Part shown: piece by piece, positions 37,798-49,716 of the stretch
How positions within the stretch are numbered: the stretch's first letter is position 1
How the letters are laid out: each line of letters starts with the position of its first letter
DNA from: Glossina fuscipes
Taxonomy: Eukaryota > Arthropoda > Insecta > Diptera > Glossinidae
DNA length: 64,000 bases
Direction of reading: 5' to 3'
NCBI RefSeq assembly: GCF_014805625.2
Contig: NW_023998455.1
Span: 5,909,675-5,973,674, forward strand
The notes under the pieces: model-generated
The model's database searches: none
The model's input: the letters and a program-made list of their open reading frames with translations, nothing else
What the model was told of the DNA's origin: nothing
Translations under genes and position numbers: made by a program

Positions 37798-38892
37798 TTA
37801 TGCTCCCTGCTCTAGTTCATCTATAGTTCTGAATATGATGTCGTAAATAAAATCCATTAATTTTACCCAGATCTCGATTTGTTGATCATTCAAACTACAG
37901 GCGGCAGTCAATACTTCTAAGATAACTTCTTTCAATTCCTGGAAATTGGCAAAAAAAGAAGAAGAAGAAGAAGAATAAAACTTTGATATTAAATCTTTTA
38001 CACGAGTATTTACTTACATTGAAAGATTGCTTCTCGATTTGACGATTAAAATGTGACTGAGTCACTTTGACCCATATTTCTTCTAGTTGCGAAGAATCGT
38101 CATCCAATACTTGCACGGAATCATCAAATACTTTTATAACTCGATTTGCATGAGCTTTCAAACGTGGACTTTCCTAGAATACATCAAACGCACGTAAGAC
38201 AGTAACATTTTTCTTTTTTCTTTTTTTTTTTTTTTTTTTTTGTATGACCAATCACTCTCAGGATGTCCCTTATACCTGTTACACGTTATGCGAGGAGTAG
38301 TCGAAAAATTGGTCCAAATTGGGACGTTTTCAATAGAGTTCGTTTCGGGGCCAAAATAGGTCAAGTTAGCACATTTCATCAAAATCCCTTAAAAGTTGCG
38401 ACCCGTGCGTGACAGACGGACATTTCTCATTAATAAACATATTCTTATTATTATTACTATTATCATTGTGCCGATTGTCTATGTTGCTAGTGCTGAATTT
38501 GTCTTATTTTAATCTAAGGATTTATTTCATTTCTCATTGTATCTATATGTGTTTGCCTTATTATTGTCATTATTATTATTATTATTATTGTTATTATTAT
38601 TATTATTACTAATTATTATTGTTGTTATTTTTATTGTCGTAGTCATTGTTCTTATATTTCTGTTGTTTATATTACCTCATTATTATTATTATTTTTTGTT
38701 ATTATTTGTTATTATTAGTATATTTATTACCTTCAATTCTTCTAATGTCATGTCTCTGAATGTTGAAAATTTTTCTAAATTGGACGGATATTTGGTAAAA
38801 AATTGTATTAAAATCGCTACACCGGATTCAGTGGGCGAGGCCGCCGGTATTTCCCAGGTTTTTTTGATCTCAGAGATCTCATCGCAATTCAT
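37798..38892 (-). CDS. glob1: Globin, insect glob1 type, copy B (three exons, complete)
   Basis: On the minus strand, exons 38731-38892, 38018-38173 and 37798-37938 have lengths of 162, 156 and 141 nt, identical to copy A, with the same phase 0 intron positions. The 152-aa product keeps Trp13, Phe42, Phe45, distal His62 (LKAHANRV) and proximal His95 (TQSHFNRQ). By hand I count 35 differences from copy A (about 77% identity), mostly conservative; the C-terminus is ELEQGA rather than QLEQDV. Intron 1 has grown to 557 bp and is filled by a TTA-rich tract, while intron 2 is 79 bp. It faces copy A tail to tail. Which copy is the closer orthologue of Drosophila glob1 cannot be decided here, so both carry the symbol as co-orthologues. 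Confidence 0.92.
38250..38425. repeat. Dispersed-repeat fragment within intron 1 of globin copy B
   Basis: TGGTCCAAATTGGGACGTTT, CAAAATAGGTCAAG and GTGACAGACGGACA are segments of the repeat family found at several other sites. Its insertion helps to explain why this intron is five times longer than in copy A. Confidence 0.45.
38430..38725. repeat. (TTA)n low-complexity tract in intron 1 of globin copy B
   Basis: An imperfect TTA/TTG trinucleotide tract of roughly 300 bp fills most of the intron. It explains open frames of Leu/Ile/Tyr runs there, which are not genes. Confidence 0.85.
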
Positions 38893-41800
38893 TTTGCTAA
38901 GAGGTTTACAATTTTTTTTTTATTTATATTGAATTTAATTTCTTTTTATTTTATTTTCTTCTTTTTTTTTTTTTGAAAAAATTAAAAAAAAATTCCAAAC
39001 GTTAAGAATTTTTTAATTATTATTAGTTTACTTAATTCAATTCAATGCAGAACCGAATTGTCTTGAATTGTTACTACAATGCATTCTTTTCCAGCGGAAA
39101 ACTCGCTTAAATAAACTCTAGCGAGCAAAGGAAAAGTCTAGTAACGAAGGCTTGATAGTCATTAAGTGTAATGAATTTTATCAATATTTTCCATCGGCGA
39201 TAATTGCAAGAACACTTAATAAAAACGCACATAGAACGCACAAAAGCCATAATGGAAGACAAGAAAAGCCATCAGAAAGAAGCACATGAGTAATTTGGAA
39301 AAAACAAACACTTTTGATCCTTTATATATTCATTAGCTAAATATAAACACACATATGTATACCTACCTATAAGCGAACACGAAAGCAATACAAAATAAAA
39401 ATTATTTTTATTATTATTTTATTTTTGTTTTTGCTTCCGGGGCACTTCATATTTCGTAAGCCCTAAGTAATTATTGTGCTTTTGTTTGCATTATCATTGC
39501 AAGAATCTAAATTTATATATATATTAATAACATTATAATACCTTTTATAACCATTTTTGCAGCGACACGCCGCCTGAATAATGCAATTTTTGTTCCGGTA
39601 TATTAGGGCATTATCATTATCATGTACAATAAATCATCCATAAGCAAAATAAAAAATAAATAAAAATGAAATCAATTTTGGATATCAAAAAAAATGTATA
39701 TATATTAACTTGATCTAAATTTGAAACAACAAAATAGCATTTGTCATTTTATACAAGGTTGTAAAAATAACTTACAACATAATCGAAATAGAAAAGAATA
39801 TGAGAAAGCAATCCGTCAATATCCTCAAAAACATTTCCGCACTCCATCTGTTAAGAAAAACTTTGAATTTTTAATAGAATAATCGAATATATTCCCGATT
39901 TGGGGAGTCAGGGAGTTAGTCAATAGTGTGTTGCAATTATTGAAAACATTTTCACAAGAAATATTTTAAAGTTCGTAGATCTTCGAACTTAAATGTTTCG
40001 TTGCATATGCCTACTATCGGGTTCTTCAGGAACCAAAACCAAAAACACACATTTCGATCATTTGAGTAGTAATTCTTCAAAAAATTACGATTGCTTTACA
40101 ATTCACCTGCACTGTGCTTCTTGTTTCTTAATTTCAAATAGAATGCAGTGATATAAGAGCTTTTGTTGCACTGTAATGACGTTAGGTGTGGTCACCGACT
40201 GGCAAGACCGTCATTTATTGATATTGGATCGATAGCTGGGGAGTTGTAGAGAGAATTTGTATTTGAAATTTTTTGTGCACTTCCTCCATATCGTCCGCCT
40301 TTGCAATTATTATTCAAACATATGTAATATGTATAAATAATAAGCGTCTGTGGGCTAAGGCTGCCGTTGCATTAACAAATTGATGGATAACGTGACTGCT
40401 CTGAAACAAAAACGAATAATAATGTTATAGTAGGCCAAGGCAAAACACTAGCCACTAGTTTGACGCAAAGTCATAATTTTCTTCAGAGTCCGCGTATTGA
40501 CTGATGCCCCGAACCTCACATGACGTAATCCCAATTTAGAAAACTTAATTTATTTCCCAAAAATCTTATTATTATTTCTCAGGTTGCGGTTCTTTTTCTG
40601 CTTACAAGAACTTGTTTTTCATGACAGCTCCAGTATGGGCCTATGCAATCAATATCTTTACTAAATTGCTTCTGTGGTTCAATTTTCATCACAATATATT
40701 AAAAATTAGAACATTTTGTGAAGGGCTTACTATTCATGACATATCTTATATACGCTAAATCAAATTTAATTTTGACGTCAAGTTACAAACATTGGATAAA
40801 TTTTCATGATAAAGTATTAAAAATGAAGCCTTTTTTTGGCATATAAAAATGATTCCCAGAGGATCCTTACGTGATCCAAGTTTGGCAGAGTGCTTTTCTT
40901 TACCAGTTTACTATTGTGAACCAATTTTTGCAATCAAATATTGGAATTTATACCTTCTTATAACGCAAAGATTCAGTTTTCATAGGAACGGTTATAGGAG
41001 AGGAGATTGGAAAAATTGACCCAGCCAAACTAAATGTTTCATACCGACTTAGAATGTCGAAATACATTACTCAGCGTCATTTGTGGAGGAATTTTAAAGA
41101 CTGCAAAATTTTTCCGGTGTGAGCGTTCACCCTTGAACGAAAGCACGTCAGTGCACCAAATTTCCTGATAATATCGCAAAAATTGCGATAAAGACAAGAA
41201 CACAACACGGACGGACGGACAGATGGAAGGCGGACGGTCTTGCTCTGATGTTTTCTGGTGTCGCTTTTAAGGTAAAAAAAATTGCAACTCCTAGGTTAAA
41301 GAAAAGAAAACAAAACGAATGGGCGGACGGATGCACTCGGACGTTCTTGCTCTGATGTTTTCTTGCGTCGCTTTTAGATTGAAGAGTTCAAATAAAAAGA
41401 AAAAAAACGTTTTGGAAATTTTTATAAATGTTCTTATTACCAACAGAGCTTATCTTACGCGTTACATTACTCTGGTAACTCTAAATCGAAAGGAGGAAAG
41501 CACTTAAAAGCTCAGCACAGCAAAAAGCTCTACAATTTACTCGCTTCTTGTCCTTATTGCTGGATAAGTACAAAGAGTTATGAGAAACATAGATGTGGCA
41601 TTAGAAAGTTTTGTTGGTTTAAAAAAATTTCATTTTCCTTACGATATGGTTTTCTACTCTTTCTTCTTTTCTATGATCGCCGTTGTATCCCGTTATTGAA
41701 CATATTGTTTAGTTCATCGTTCATCATAAGGTTTCATAAGAAATTTCTTACTTTCGATTGCGATCATATATTATATTATCGCGAGAGCGAAACAAATAAA

Positions 41801-44800
41801 TCAACTAACTTTTGACACGCCCATCTTCATTGGGCAATCGAATACAGTTAGAGAGTAAGTGGTTAAAAAAGAAGAAAGAAAGAAATTTAGAGGTCACTTT
41901 CTTGCCGATTACGTTGCAGTGAAAACTGTCGCCGTTACAAGGTGTTACGAATTTTCTCAATCCTTCAATCCTTTACACACTTATTCACTCGCCTTTACGA
42001 GCAATTATAGAAACATAAACTTACAAGGACAGAGCATTGCTTAATAAATAATTGACATGGATATGTAGGGAGCGTACCCTTCGCTATTAGAATAAATGTA
42101 AATACTTGACAATAAATTTATTTAAAAAAACCAATATTTTTACACAAACTATATTTTATAATAAAATTGCATTCCTTATGTACTTTTAATAAATATTTTG
42201 GTATGTTTTTTCGTTACCTTCGTTATCGAAGGATGGATTCGTCCTGTCAAAGCAACGGCAACAACCAGTAGAGAGCCCCATAAAGTATGCACTTTCTCAC
42301 ATACGATCTACACATGTCTGCCTTTGTTTATGATAAACGTGATGGCTGGGTACAAAAGTTCCGACTATAATCGAATATTATTTCTATATTTGCTTTATTT
42401 TATTCTCGTGTGTATCATCGAGTGTGTCTTGTATATGCTTTTGTCGACTTTTATTCATATAAACAGACATATACATAGCTATACTTTTCTGATCTCATAT
42501 CGCTGGCCAAATGAAAGAAAGATTCTTTGACATGGAAAGTAATGCTCGCGCCAAAGGTTAAATTTAAAAATGTTACATTATTCTTACATCGAATGGTTGG
42601 TTGGCAGAACCAAACTTTAACTTACTCTGTAATAATAATATTCTCGCAGCTCATGATGATGCAATTTTTATCATTTTAAAACCACTTCAGGATACTATTG
42701 CTTAGTTTTCCCTGTGCATGCATTTGCATATTTACATAATAATGCGAAAACGATAAAAGAAAACCTCTCGCAGGCATCGCATATGCAAATTAAATTCTTG
42801 TTGCTTTGATAAATTGCGTCTGCGGTCAGCAGCATGTACCATAAATTCTTCCGTTTTATCAATTTTTAAAGCCGCTCCTATTTACTTCTCCAGACGGAGA
42901 TGGTTGTGTGCGACTTCACAGAAACACTAGCTGGGTGTCTTTCTGTTTGCAGTTCGATGAAACATTTAAGAGAAATTTTAAATAAATTTCCGCGAAAGCA
43001 TTCATTCACTTATTTCAAAGTGGATGCCTTTAATGTGATGCGCCTTTACCAAGGCAGTATCCTATGTGCAGCACACTGAGGAAAAGCTCCACCAAGTGCC
43101 ATCTTGATCTCATTCTGATTAAAACAACAAAAGTTGTATTGCATAGAATTTTGAAGTAAACAAAAATCAAACGGAAAGGAGTTCATCACTCGGATGACTT
43201 CCCGTCATTATCGTCCAGTTCCTTTCCTAAGCCCCCATGTAATTTGCACTGCATTTTGACCATAATGCTTAAAGTTTCATTCGCTTGCAACCCAGGAGGA
43301 CCGTTGTCAGGATTTTAACGTTTCCATAATAAGGATAAGGCATTTTTCTATTGTCAACAAACTTGCATTTGTAGAAAAAGAGGTATTAGGGACCGAGGAG
43401 GGAAAGAATGTGAAAAGTTGTATTGGATGGCAGACCATTTGTTAAAATGTCCGAAATTTCCAAGGCGTAACGTAAAGTACGCCCAGCAAACATCTAAAAA
43501 TGGTTGGGCTGGAGCTTAGCATAGTCTAAGGTAGGGCAGCGTGGTGATTAGAAGTTTATTTTTTTACTTTATTTCATCACTGGCTACAATTATACGTTGC
43601 GGCCATATTAAGCAACACTCTTAAGGCTAAAGGCTTAACTTACGCAATTATAAAGAAAATTATCAAAGTATAGCAAACTGAACACTTTCAATTTACAAGG
43701 ATTTGAGAATATGTTTATGTTTAAAGTACGAACAAGTGAACTTAGGTCTAACGGTTAAATTAGGAATTTACAGAAAAAGGAACGATTGGAAAATCAGGAA
43801 GCCAAAGTGAACAGCGTACAATATTTAGATCCCAAGTATTAAAAGCAAACATAGATAACTCGAACTAAGTACACTATATAGCTATTTAAAAGGTGTGGTC
43901 TACGACGCTGGGATTCCACCACCAACATCGCAGTCGCGACCCTTATCAGCTGGATATTCTGATATTTCGAAGAATACAATTAAGTCATTTGCTTTCGACT
44001 GCCCAAGGATTTACGGACAACTTTTCAATAATTAGTTTTCTTAAAAGGGTATTATCGCTTCGAAAAGGGAAGCATACTGTCCAAGATTGTGACTTTCCCT
44101 TCGAGAATTGATGAAGTCGTATTAAAAAAAAGGCTCTGCAAAAAGTACTGCGGAACTAACGGGGAAACCTGCCACCCTATAACTGAAGGCACAGACAGAC
44201 CAAAAAGACCGAAACAAAAATTGTATTCTACTCTTGTTGAATCCTTCACCGCCAGCTCACTCTTAAAAGGAAATCAGCAAATTTTCATCGTTGTTTATGC
44301 GTAATGAGCAAAAGACTTTTCTCTTTTGTTTTGTGGCTTTCGACAGCAGTCCGGCAGTTATTGCCCGTTTACGTTATACCAAGGGCATGACCATCGTAAA
44401 GCAAAAAAACATGCGTTTGTTACGCAGTAATTTAGCCCGAGTTTTTTATTATATTTTCCAATTAACATTTTACATAACATGGCAAATTTTTAATTCCTCT
44501 CCGTTGATTGGTTTCGATTTCACCCGTTTCCTACGTTGACCTGCGTGAGCTGTTTTCACCCAATTTGAGGGCAATGTTTTCATTTTTGCGACCAAGAGCA
44601 TGCTTACCATTCATACATAAACAGTGAGAAGCGAGAGAGCGAGAGGCACAGATGAACGACCAAAGCATTCAGCAACAATATACATATATTCTCTGAAGGT
44701 TCTCTGAAGCTTGCTTCTGCGTAATGCAAAGAGGAGTTGTTTCCTGTATGTGTAATGCGCTGTATGCTCGATCGGTGAGAGTTGTGTCTTTTCCAAGCTT

Positions 44801-45602
44801 CAACCATCGTACTTAAAGCATGGTCTACGGTCTTGGAAATTAAAACCGATCACGAAGTCGCTTTTCTTAAGTACTTGCCTATGGTGGCAGTAAGCGGTGG
44901 AATGCATTTTTTATTTCTTCTTCGTTTTATTTAACATTTTTTTGAACAAAAGAGAACAACAAAACGTCCAAAAATTTTGGTTAATCAAACAATAAAATGA
45001 AAAGCGTCCATCTTGATCAGCAAGCCAGCAAAGTGTAAAAAGTTGATAGACGATAATAACTCTTAACTCACACTTTGGTTTAAATAGATTTCAGGAATCC
45101 TTAGGGATCCTAGAATGCAATGTAACATTAATTTCATTATCTATAACGGTAAACTAATCCGTTTTAAAAAAAAAAAAACAAAAACAAAATTAAATTTCAT
45201 TTGCTTGTATTCGCAAAGAGCTTTCGCTGCGCTTAGCAATGCGCGGACATTCAAACATATATTCGTTTCTCTCTGCTAACAAAATCGAAGAAAGAAATCA
45301 TGTTAACCAACAAATTAAATAAATGAAAACCAAAACGACAGTAGCTGACAAGAATAGCGCGTGTATAGTAACATATTTCTAACTAGAAAAAGTTCATTTT
45401 CTAATTAATTTAATTAAAAAAAAAAATACAAAAAAAAAAACAAAAACAAAGCCCGGAACAGCGATATAATGCAATTCCGATTAAGTCTTGCATTTTATTG
45501 GACTCGCAAGAAACATTAAACCCTTCAAACGCTCTTGTGAAGCTTTGTAACTTTGCAACATGTAACGCGTTGTTATGTTCTATAAATTAATAAAAAAAAA
45601 TA
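38893..45602. other. Gene-free stretch right of the globin pair
   Basis: No exon was recognised. It contains AT-rich DNA, a dispersed-repeat copy with an internal 107-bp duplication at 41.1-41.4 kb, and short chance frames. Confidence 0.55.
41200..41385. repeat. Dispersed repeat with internal direct duplication (107-bp period)
   Basis: TGCTCTGATGTTTTCT starts at 41241 and again at 41348, each followed by GTCGCTTTTA and preceded by a GGACGGACG-type motif. The two halves are unequal but clearly related. Confidence 0.7.
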
Positions 45603-46166
45603 ACAAGAAAGCACCGTATAGTCGGTCACGGCCCACAATTATATACCCTAGGTTATGCATATATAATGATCATTCAAAGTGAAACTTTTTATGGGAACAA
45701 CAAAAGTAACATCAAAGGCTTTTCATCGTATCATCAAGACAGATTCAATAAATCTGAATTTATTGTACGTGGGAACACCAAAGCGAAGCGAATGCTTTCA
45801 TCTTTTTAAAAAATTACAAAATTTTGTTTAAAAAATTTATATTAAAGTCTTCCATATCATAGGACTTATTAGTTGATCAGTGGTTGCGTTACGATTGATT
45901 AGTGTTTGAATTTTACAACTGAAAGCTACTTTAAAGTTTTTCTCCTCTTGATCTTAGAAACGCAAAGCAATGAAATGAATAAAGAAAAGCACCTGCATAG
46001 ACTTTATTTCAATTACAAATATTTCGAACACGTGAATGTAGGCATTATTTTACCTTAATATCTTCACTTCACTTGATTGATTGGTTTCGTAGACTATAAT
46101 ATAAACAAAACGAAAACGGGTGACAAAGAGACGCCTTCAGCATTGATGCAATTACTTAAATGGTGT

Positions 46167-46367
46167 GTTTCAATCTTCGGGCATAACCTGCCACGGAATT
46201 GATAGTCCATGAAACGTTTGGCCGATACAACACGAAAGCTGCCATCTTCAGCTGGACTAATGACAGCACGGCCAGGCAAATAGAACGCCAGATGCGATTT
46301 CACGCTCAAAAATCCCATGCCTGATCCGTCATCGCAATAAGAATCGCGACTATCAAGCCGGTGTTTG
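46167..46367 (-). CDS. Second exon-like segment of the same unidentified minus-strand gene
   Basis: The minus-strand frame reads RDSYCDDGSGMGFLSVKSHL, then LAFYLPGRAVISPAEDGSF, then RVVSAKRFMDYQFRGRLCPK, and meets a GTAATT donor at about 46166. It may begin after a GATAG acceptor near 46368. The text looks protein-like and is less AT-rich than its surroundings, but I do not recognise the family. It could be part of a small expressed gene, or a host fragment carried within the repeat block 45603-47339. Confidence 0.3.
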
Positions 46368-46442
46368 CGGTTTCACATCTCACTATAGTAGATCATATAG
46401 GAGTTGTAGTGAGCGGGCGGTCGATAAAGGCATAAAACTTAC

Positions 46443-46513
46443 CATCGCTTCTTTGTCTTCGCCAACTCTTTTGTAACCTTCACCGTGCCACACGTACAGA
46501 TGACATTCTATGA
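46443..46513 (-). CDS. Exon-like segment of an unidentified minus-strand gene or gene relic
   Basis: On the minus strand this stretch starts after CACTCATAG and ends at a GTAAGT donor. One frame reads ECHLYVWHGEGYKRVGEDKE (first Glu split by the splice site) and looks protein-like; another frame is also open. It lies about 75 bp upstream, in gene direction, of the second exon-like block at 46167-46367, inside a block bounded by inverted repeat motifs. No family was recognised. The apparent phase at its 3' end does not fit the next block's best frame unless a different frame is used here, so decay is possible. Confidence 0.3.
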
Positions 46514-47465
46514 GTGAATCGTCACGTTAAAGAAAAAGAAAACAACATCTTATATGTATTACCAGTATATGTATAACAACCACTTTGACGGCTGGGGCCA
46601 TCTATAAGCAAATTCCTGCCTCAGGTTCACACACATGGTGTATGATTTCCAGTTTGAAAGATTGCCGGTAATGTGCTATCAAAATTGACTTTCAACATAC
46701 ATGTGAGAGTATTTTCTAAACGCATATAAATGCCAATCGGTTGAAGGACCCGCCCACAGCACCATGTAAACTGAGAATACCTCTGTTTTTCAAAGGCAAT
46801 GAAAAATTGTTTTTTTGTTCATTACTCATAAACTGCAGCAAATAAATGTGCAAAAGTTTGAACGCATATTCTATGGGCGATGCTGGAGCATCTATGCATA
46901 AATATGGAAAGACTTGACCTACCCAATATTATGGTGTATCAAAATTTAATTATTTTATCAACGCCTTTATATACATAAAGTATACAAATTCGTGGCGAGT
47001 TTCAAATTTTGATTGCAGCTAAACAAGGCCGCCTGTCCGTCTGTCCATCTGTCTGTTTGCGCAACTTTGCAGCATTTGTGGTAAACCTTCTCCGTTTACA
47101 AATTTGCAAAAGAATTTGAAATTGTCCTAAACTTTTCAAAGCACGCGCCTACAACGCCCATATGCCTCAACGACAAATGTTTCTATTTTGAAAGTGGGAG
47201 AAATCAACTGCACCCACTCCATACTACAGGCTACGAGAATTTTGTTCGTTTATTTGTTCTGTCTTTTTTTTGGGGGTAAACGGTGATGGGTATAAAAGAT
47301 TCCGATTCGGTCCCGACCGAATTTAATTTTCTTACTTGTAATTCTTAACTTCAGTTCAAATTTTTTTATGTTCTACGTATTGATTGAACTTTCACTCTAC
47401 ACTAATTTTACAATTTTCTTCTCTTTCTTTTTTTTTTGTAATAGTAATAGTAAGGAGTTTTTTCG

Positions 47466-47475
47466 NNNNNNNNNN
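47466..47475. other. Assembly gap (10 N)
   Basis: A run of ten N lies between the repeat block ending at 47339 and the receptor gene. Its true size is unknown. Confidence 0.99.
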
Positions 47476-49716
47476 TTAGGCGAGATTTTTTTTACACGGT
47501 TCTCTAAGAAAAGTATCTACAGTGTAAAAGAACATTGAGTGCAAGTGTCTTCCTGTCTTCTCAGTTTACTCAGGTACTCATTACCGGTAACGTAAGCGAA
47601 AGATTCTGTTGTTTGATGTCGAATATATTTTTAAGATTTTAATGGAAGTATCGACGTAAGAAATAAAAAGTAAAGGTCGACTTTTCACTAAAGTCCTCTT
47701 CATTTCCTCTTCATTGCGCTATTCTTTTATAACTATATCACGAAACGAAATGTTTAAACTAAGTCGATATAGAACTCATCTCAACCGAATCACATGTTTC
47801 TACTTATCAGTATTTGAAAGTTTTTAATGAAACTTGGCTATAAAGCAATTTATTAACTTGAATTGATTATTGAAGCGTAACGTAAAGTAAAAATCCTTAC
47901 GTGGAAATAACCGAAATTGCTTGAAAAGAAAAAAAATTAAAATGTAACGAAGACAAACAAAATAGTCGAAAAAAGAAGTAAAAAACGACGCCATTGATGC
48001 ATCGATGGTGATAGTCAATGAACATAATAGCCGTGTGGCATCTAAACTGTGAATCTGTCTTAGATTGACACAAACTTGCTAAAAGTTTGACAATTATTTA
48101 TGTTGTTCAGCAGATTCCGACGCCGGGAATAGGCTATAGTCCTGGTTCCGAAATTCAATTCCGAAATTTGGATAGGACGGCGCTTGCCCAGACCTTTTTT
48201 CCAATACCAGAAAACTTCAATTTGGACGGACCACTTTCACCAGAGTAGGGAACTCACTTGACTAGACTTTCATAAATTTACCCCCCGACGTATTAGAAGC
48301 ACTTTTATTGCAACTGTTTTTGTAGCATATTTCTTAATTCTCTATTCAAATTCTTATTTTTTTTAAAAGAAAAACATACTTTTGAGAATTTTCTTTGAGA
48401 GAGTAAGAGAAGAGAGAAAGAGAGAGAGAGAGAGAGAGAGCGAGCAATAGAATATCAATATTCGACAAAATTATTAATCCATCATTTACATATCATTTTA
48501 ACTATAAAGCACGTATAAGTAAGTAAGGAAATTATATTCGTCTATAGCAAAATCCTTTGTAGGCAGCAAGTTCATCCTGAAAAAAAAAATGTTTTCATTA
48601 ACATTCGGTAGCTGATTTCTCCAATTTTTGCAGGATATGCTTGAAAATTTTTAGCTTTGTATCTGTTAAGGTTAATGAAAAAACTGGAAGACAGATGTGC
48701 TCTTAGTTTACGTAGTACTGTAGGTGCGTCCTGTGACCATTTTCAATTCGAAAAAAAAAACGATAGCTTCGTTTTTGCGACCAAGAAGAAGTTTACAGGT
48801 GCAGACGGACTGATGGACGCTCGATCGATTAAAAATTTTATATTGATGAAAACTCTAAAAGATGAATAAAGTCCTTAGAGGTTTTCTAAAGCTTCCCTCT
48901 GCGTGTTGTGAACGGACGAAATGAATATATCTTCCCTCTCCCTTCATTCGTTCCTACCCCTTTCTGTGTTCATTACGCCTTATACCACTACACCACTTAT
49001 AGTGTAAATGTATATTAACTTTTTACGGAAGAGTTGAGATGGATACGCCCTCTATTATACCAATCGATCTTTGTCTGATGACTTATCTGCCCGCTTTTTT
49101 CCTTAAATATACAAGAGCAAGCCTTCTTCATACCTTCCCGAAGTTTCATTGTCATTTTTAAACATTTTTGTCGAAGTTGTACGTTGTCTTGTGTAAGAAC
49201 TCAATGCATTGTCATAGGGGTCTCGAAAGTACATTTCTCAACTTTTTCATTCAGAACTTTATTCTTGTATTCCACATACGTTCTTGTTAAACATATTCCT
49301 CTTTAGTAAACTAAAAATAATTTGGCGGAAAGTCTTAGTTAACTTTTGGTTTCAATTTGTGCCATTTGTTGTTCAAAGCTTCTAGATTACTGCTCATTGT
49401 TTTTGTTATTATTGTAATTATTTATTTATTGTTTTTCGCTTTCAAGCGAGAAAATGCGCAATCCTGGTGTGTAAACTAAGTTAAAACGAATAATTTTAAT
49501 TTTAAGAAAGCATTAAATTTACTTACAATTCTTTCTAATTCTTTGTCTAATCCATGCTTCCGCGCAATTTCATTTACGCTTTCAGCTTGCTCTCTTGCAC
49601 TCTAAACTGCGGAATAAGGTAATGCTCTGAGTTGCTAGTCGCGATCAATAACCAATTCGACCAATATCGGATGCATTGTTTTTTTGAAAAAATAAATTTT
49701 ATCTTTCTATAAAGAC
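47476..49716. other. Intergenic DNA upstream of the receptor gene
   Basis: No exon was recognised. Repeat fragments occur near 48.1-48.3 and 48.7-48.9 kb (GCAGACGGACTGATGGACGC), together with an (AG)n tract at 48408-48442. The receptor promoter is presumably near 49.6 kb, but no core element was assigned. Confidence 0.5.

Larger units (their letters stand above)
45603..47339. mobile_element. Block bounded by inverted copies of a dispersed-repeat terminal motif
   Basis: The left end reads ACAAGAAAG, then AGTCGGTCACGGCCC, then ATATACCCT. The right end, reverse-complemented, reads ACAAGTAAGAAAATT, then TTCGGTCGGGACCGA, then TATACCC. This ACAAGTAAGAA..GTCGG..TATACCC end is a pattern I associate with dispersed repeats in fly genomes. 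The right part also holds the GTCCGTCTGTCCATCTGTCTG-like motif (47037-47057) typical of the same repeats. The block may be one element or two repeats in opposite orientation. Confidence 0.4.

Noticed and set aside
38537..38932. 131-codon plus-strand frame opposite globin copy B
   Set aside because: It is the antisense of globin exon 1 plus the TTA tract of the intron.
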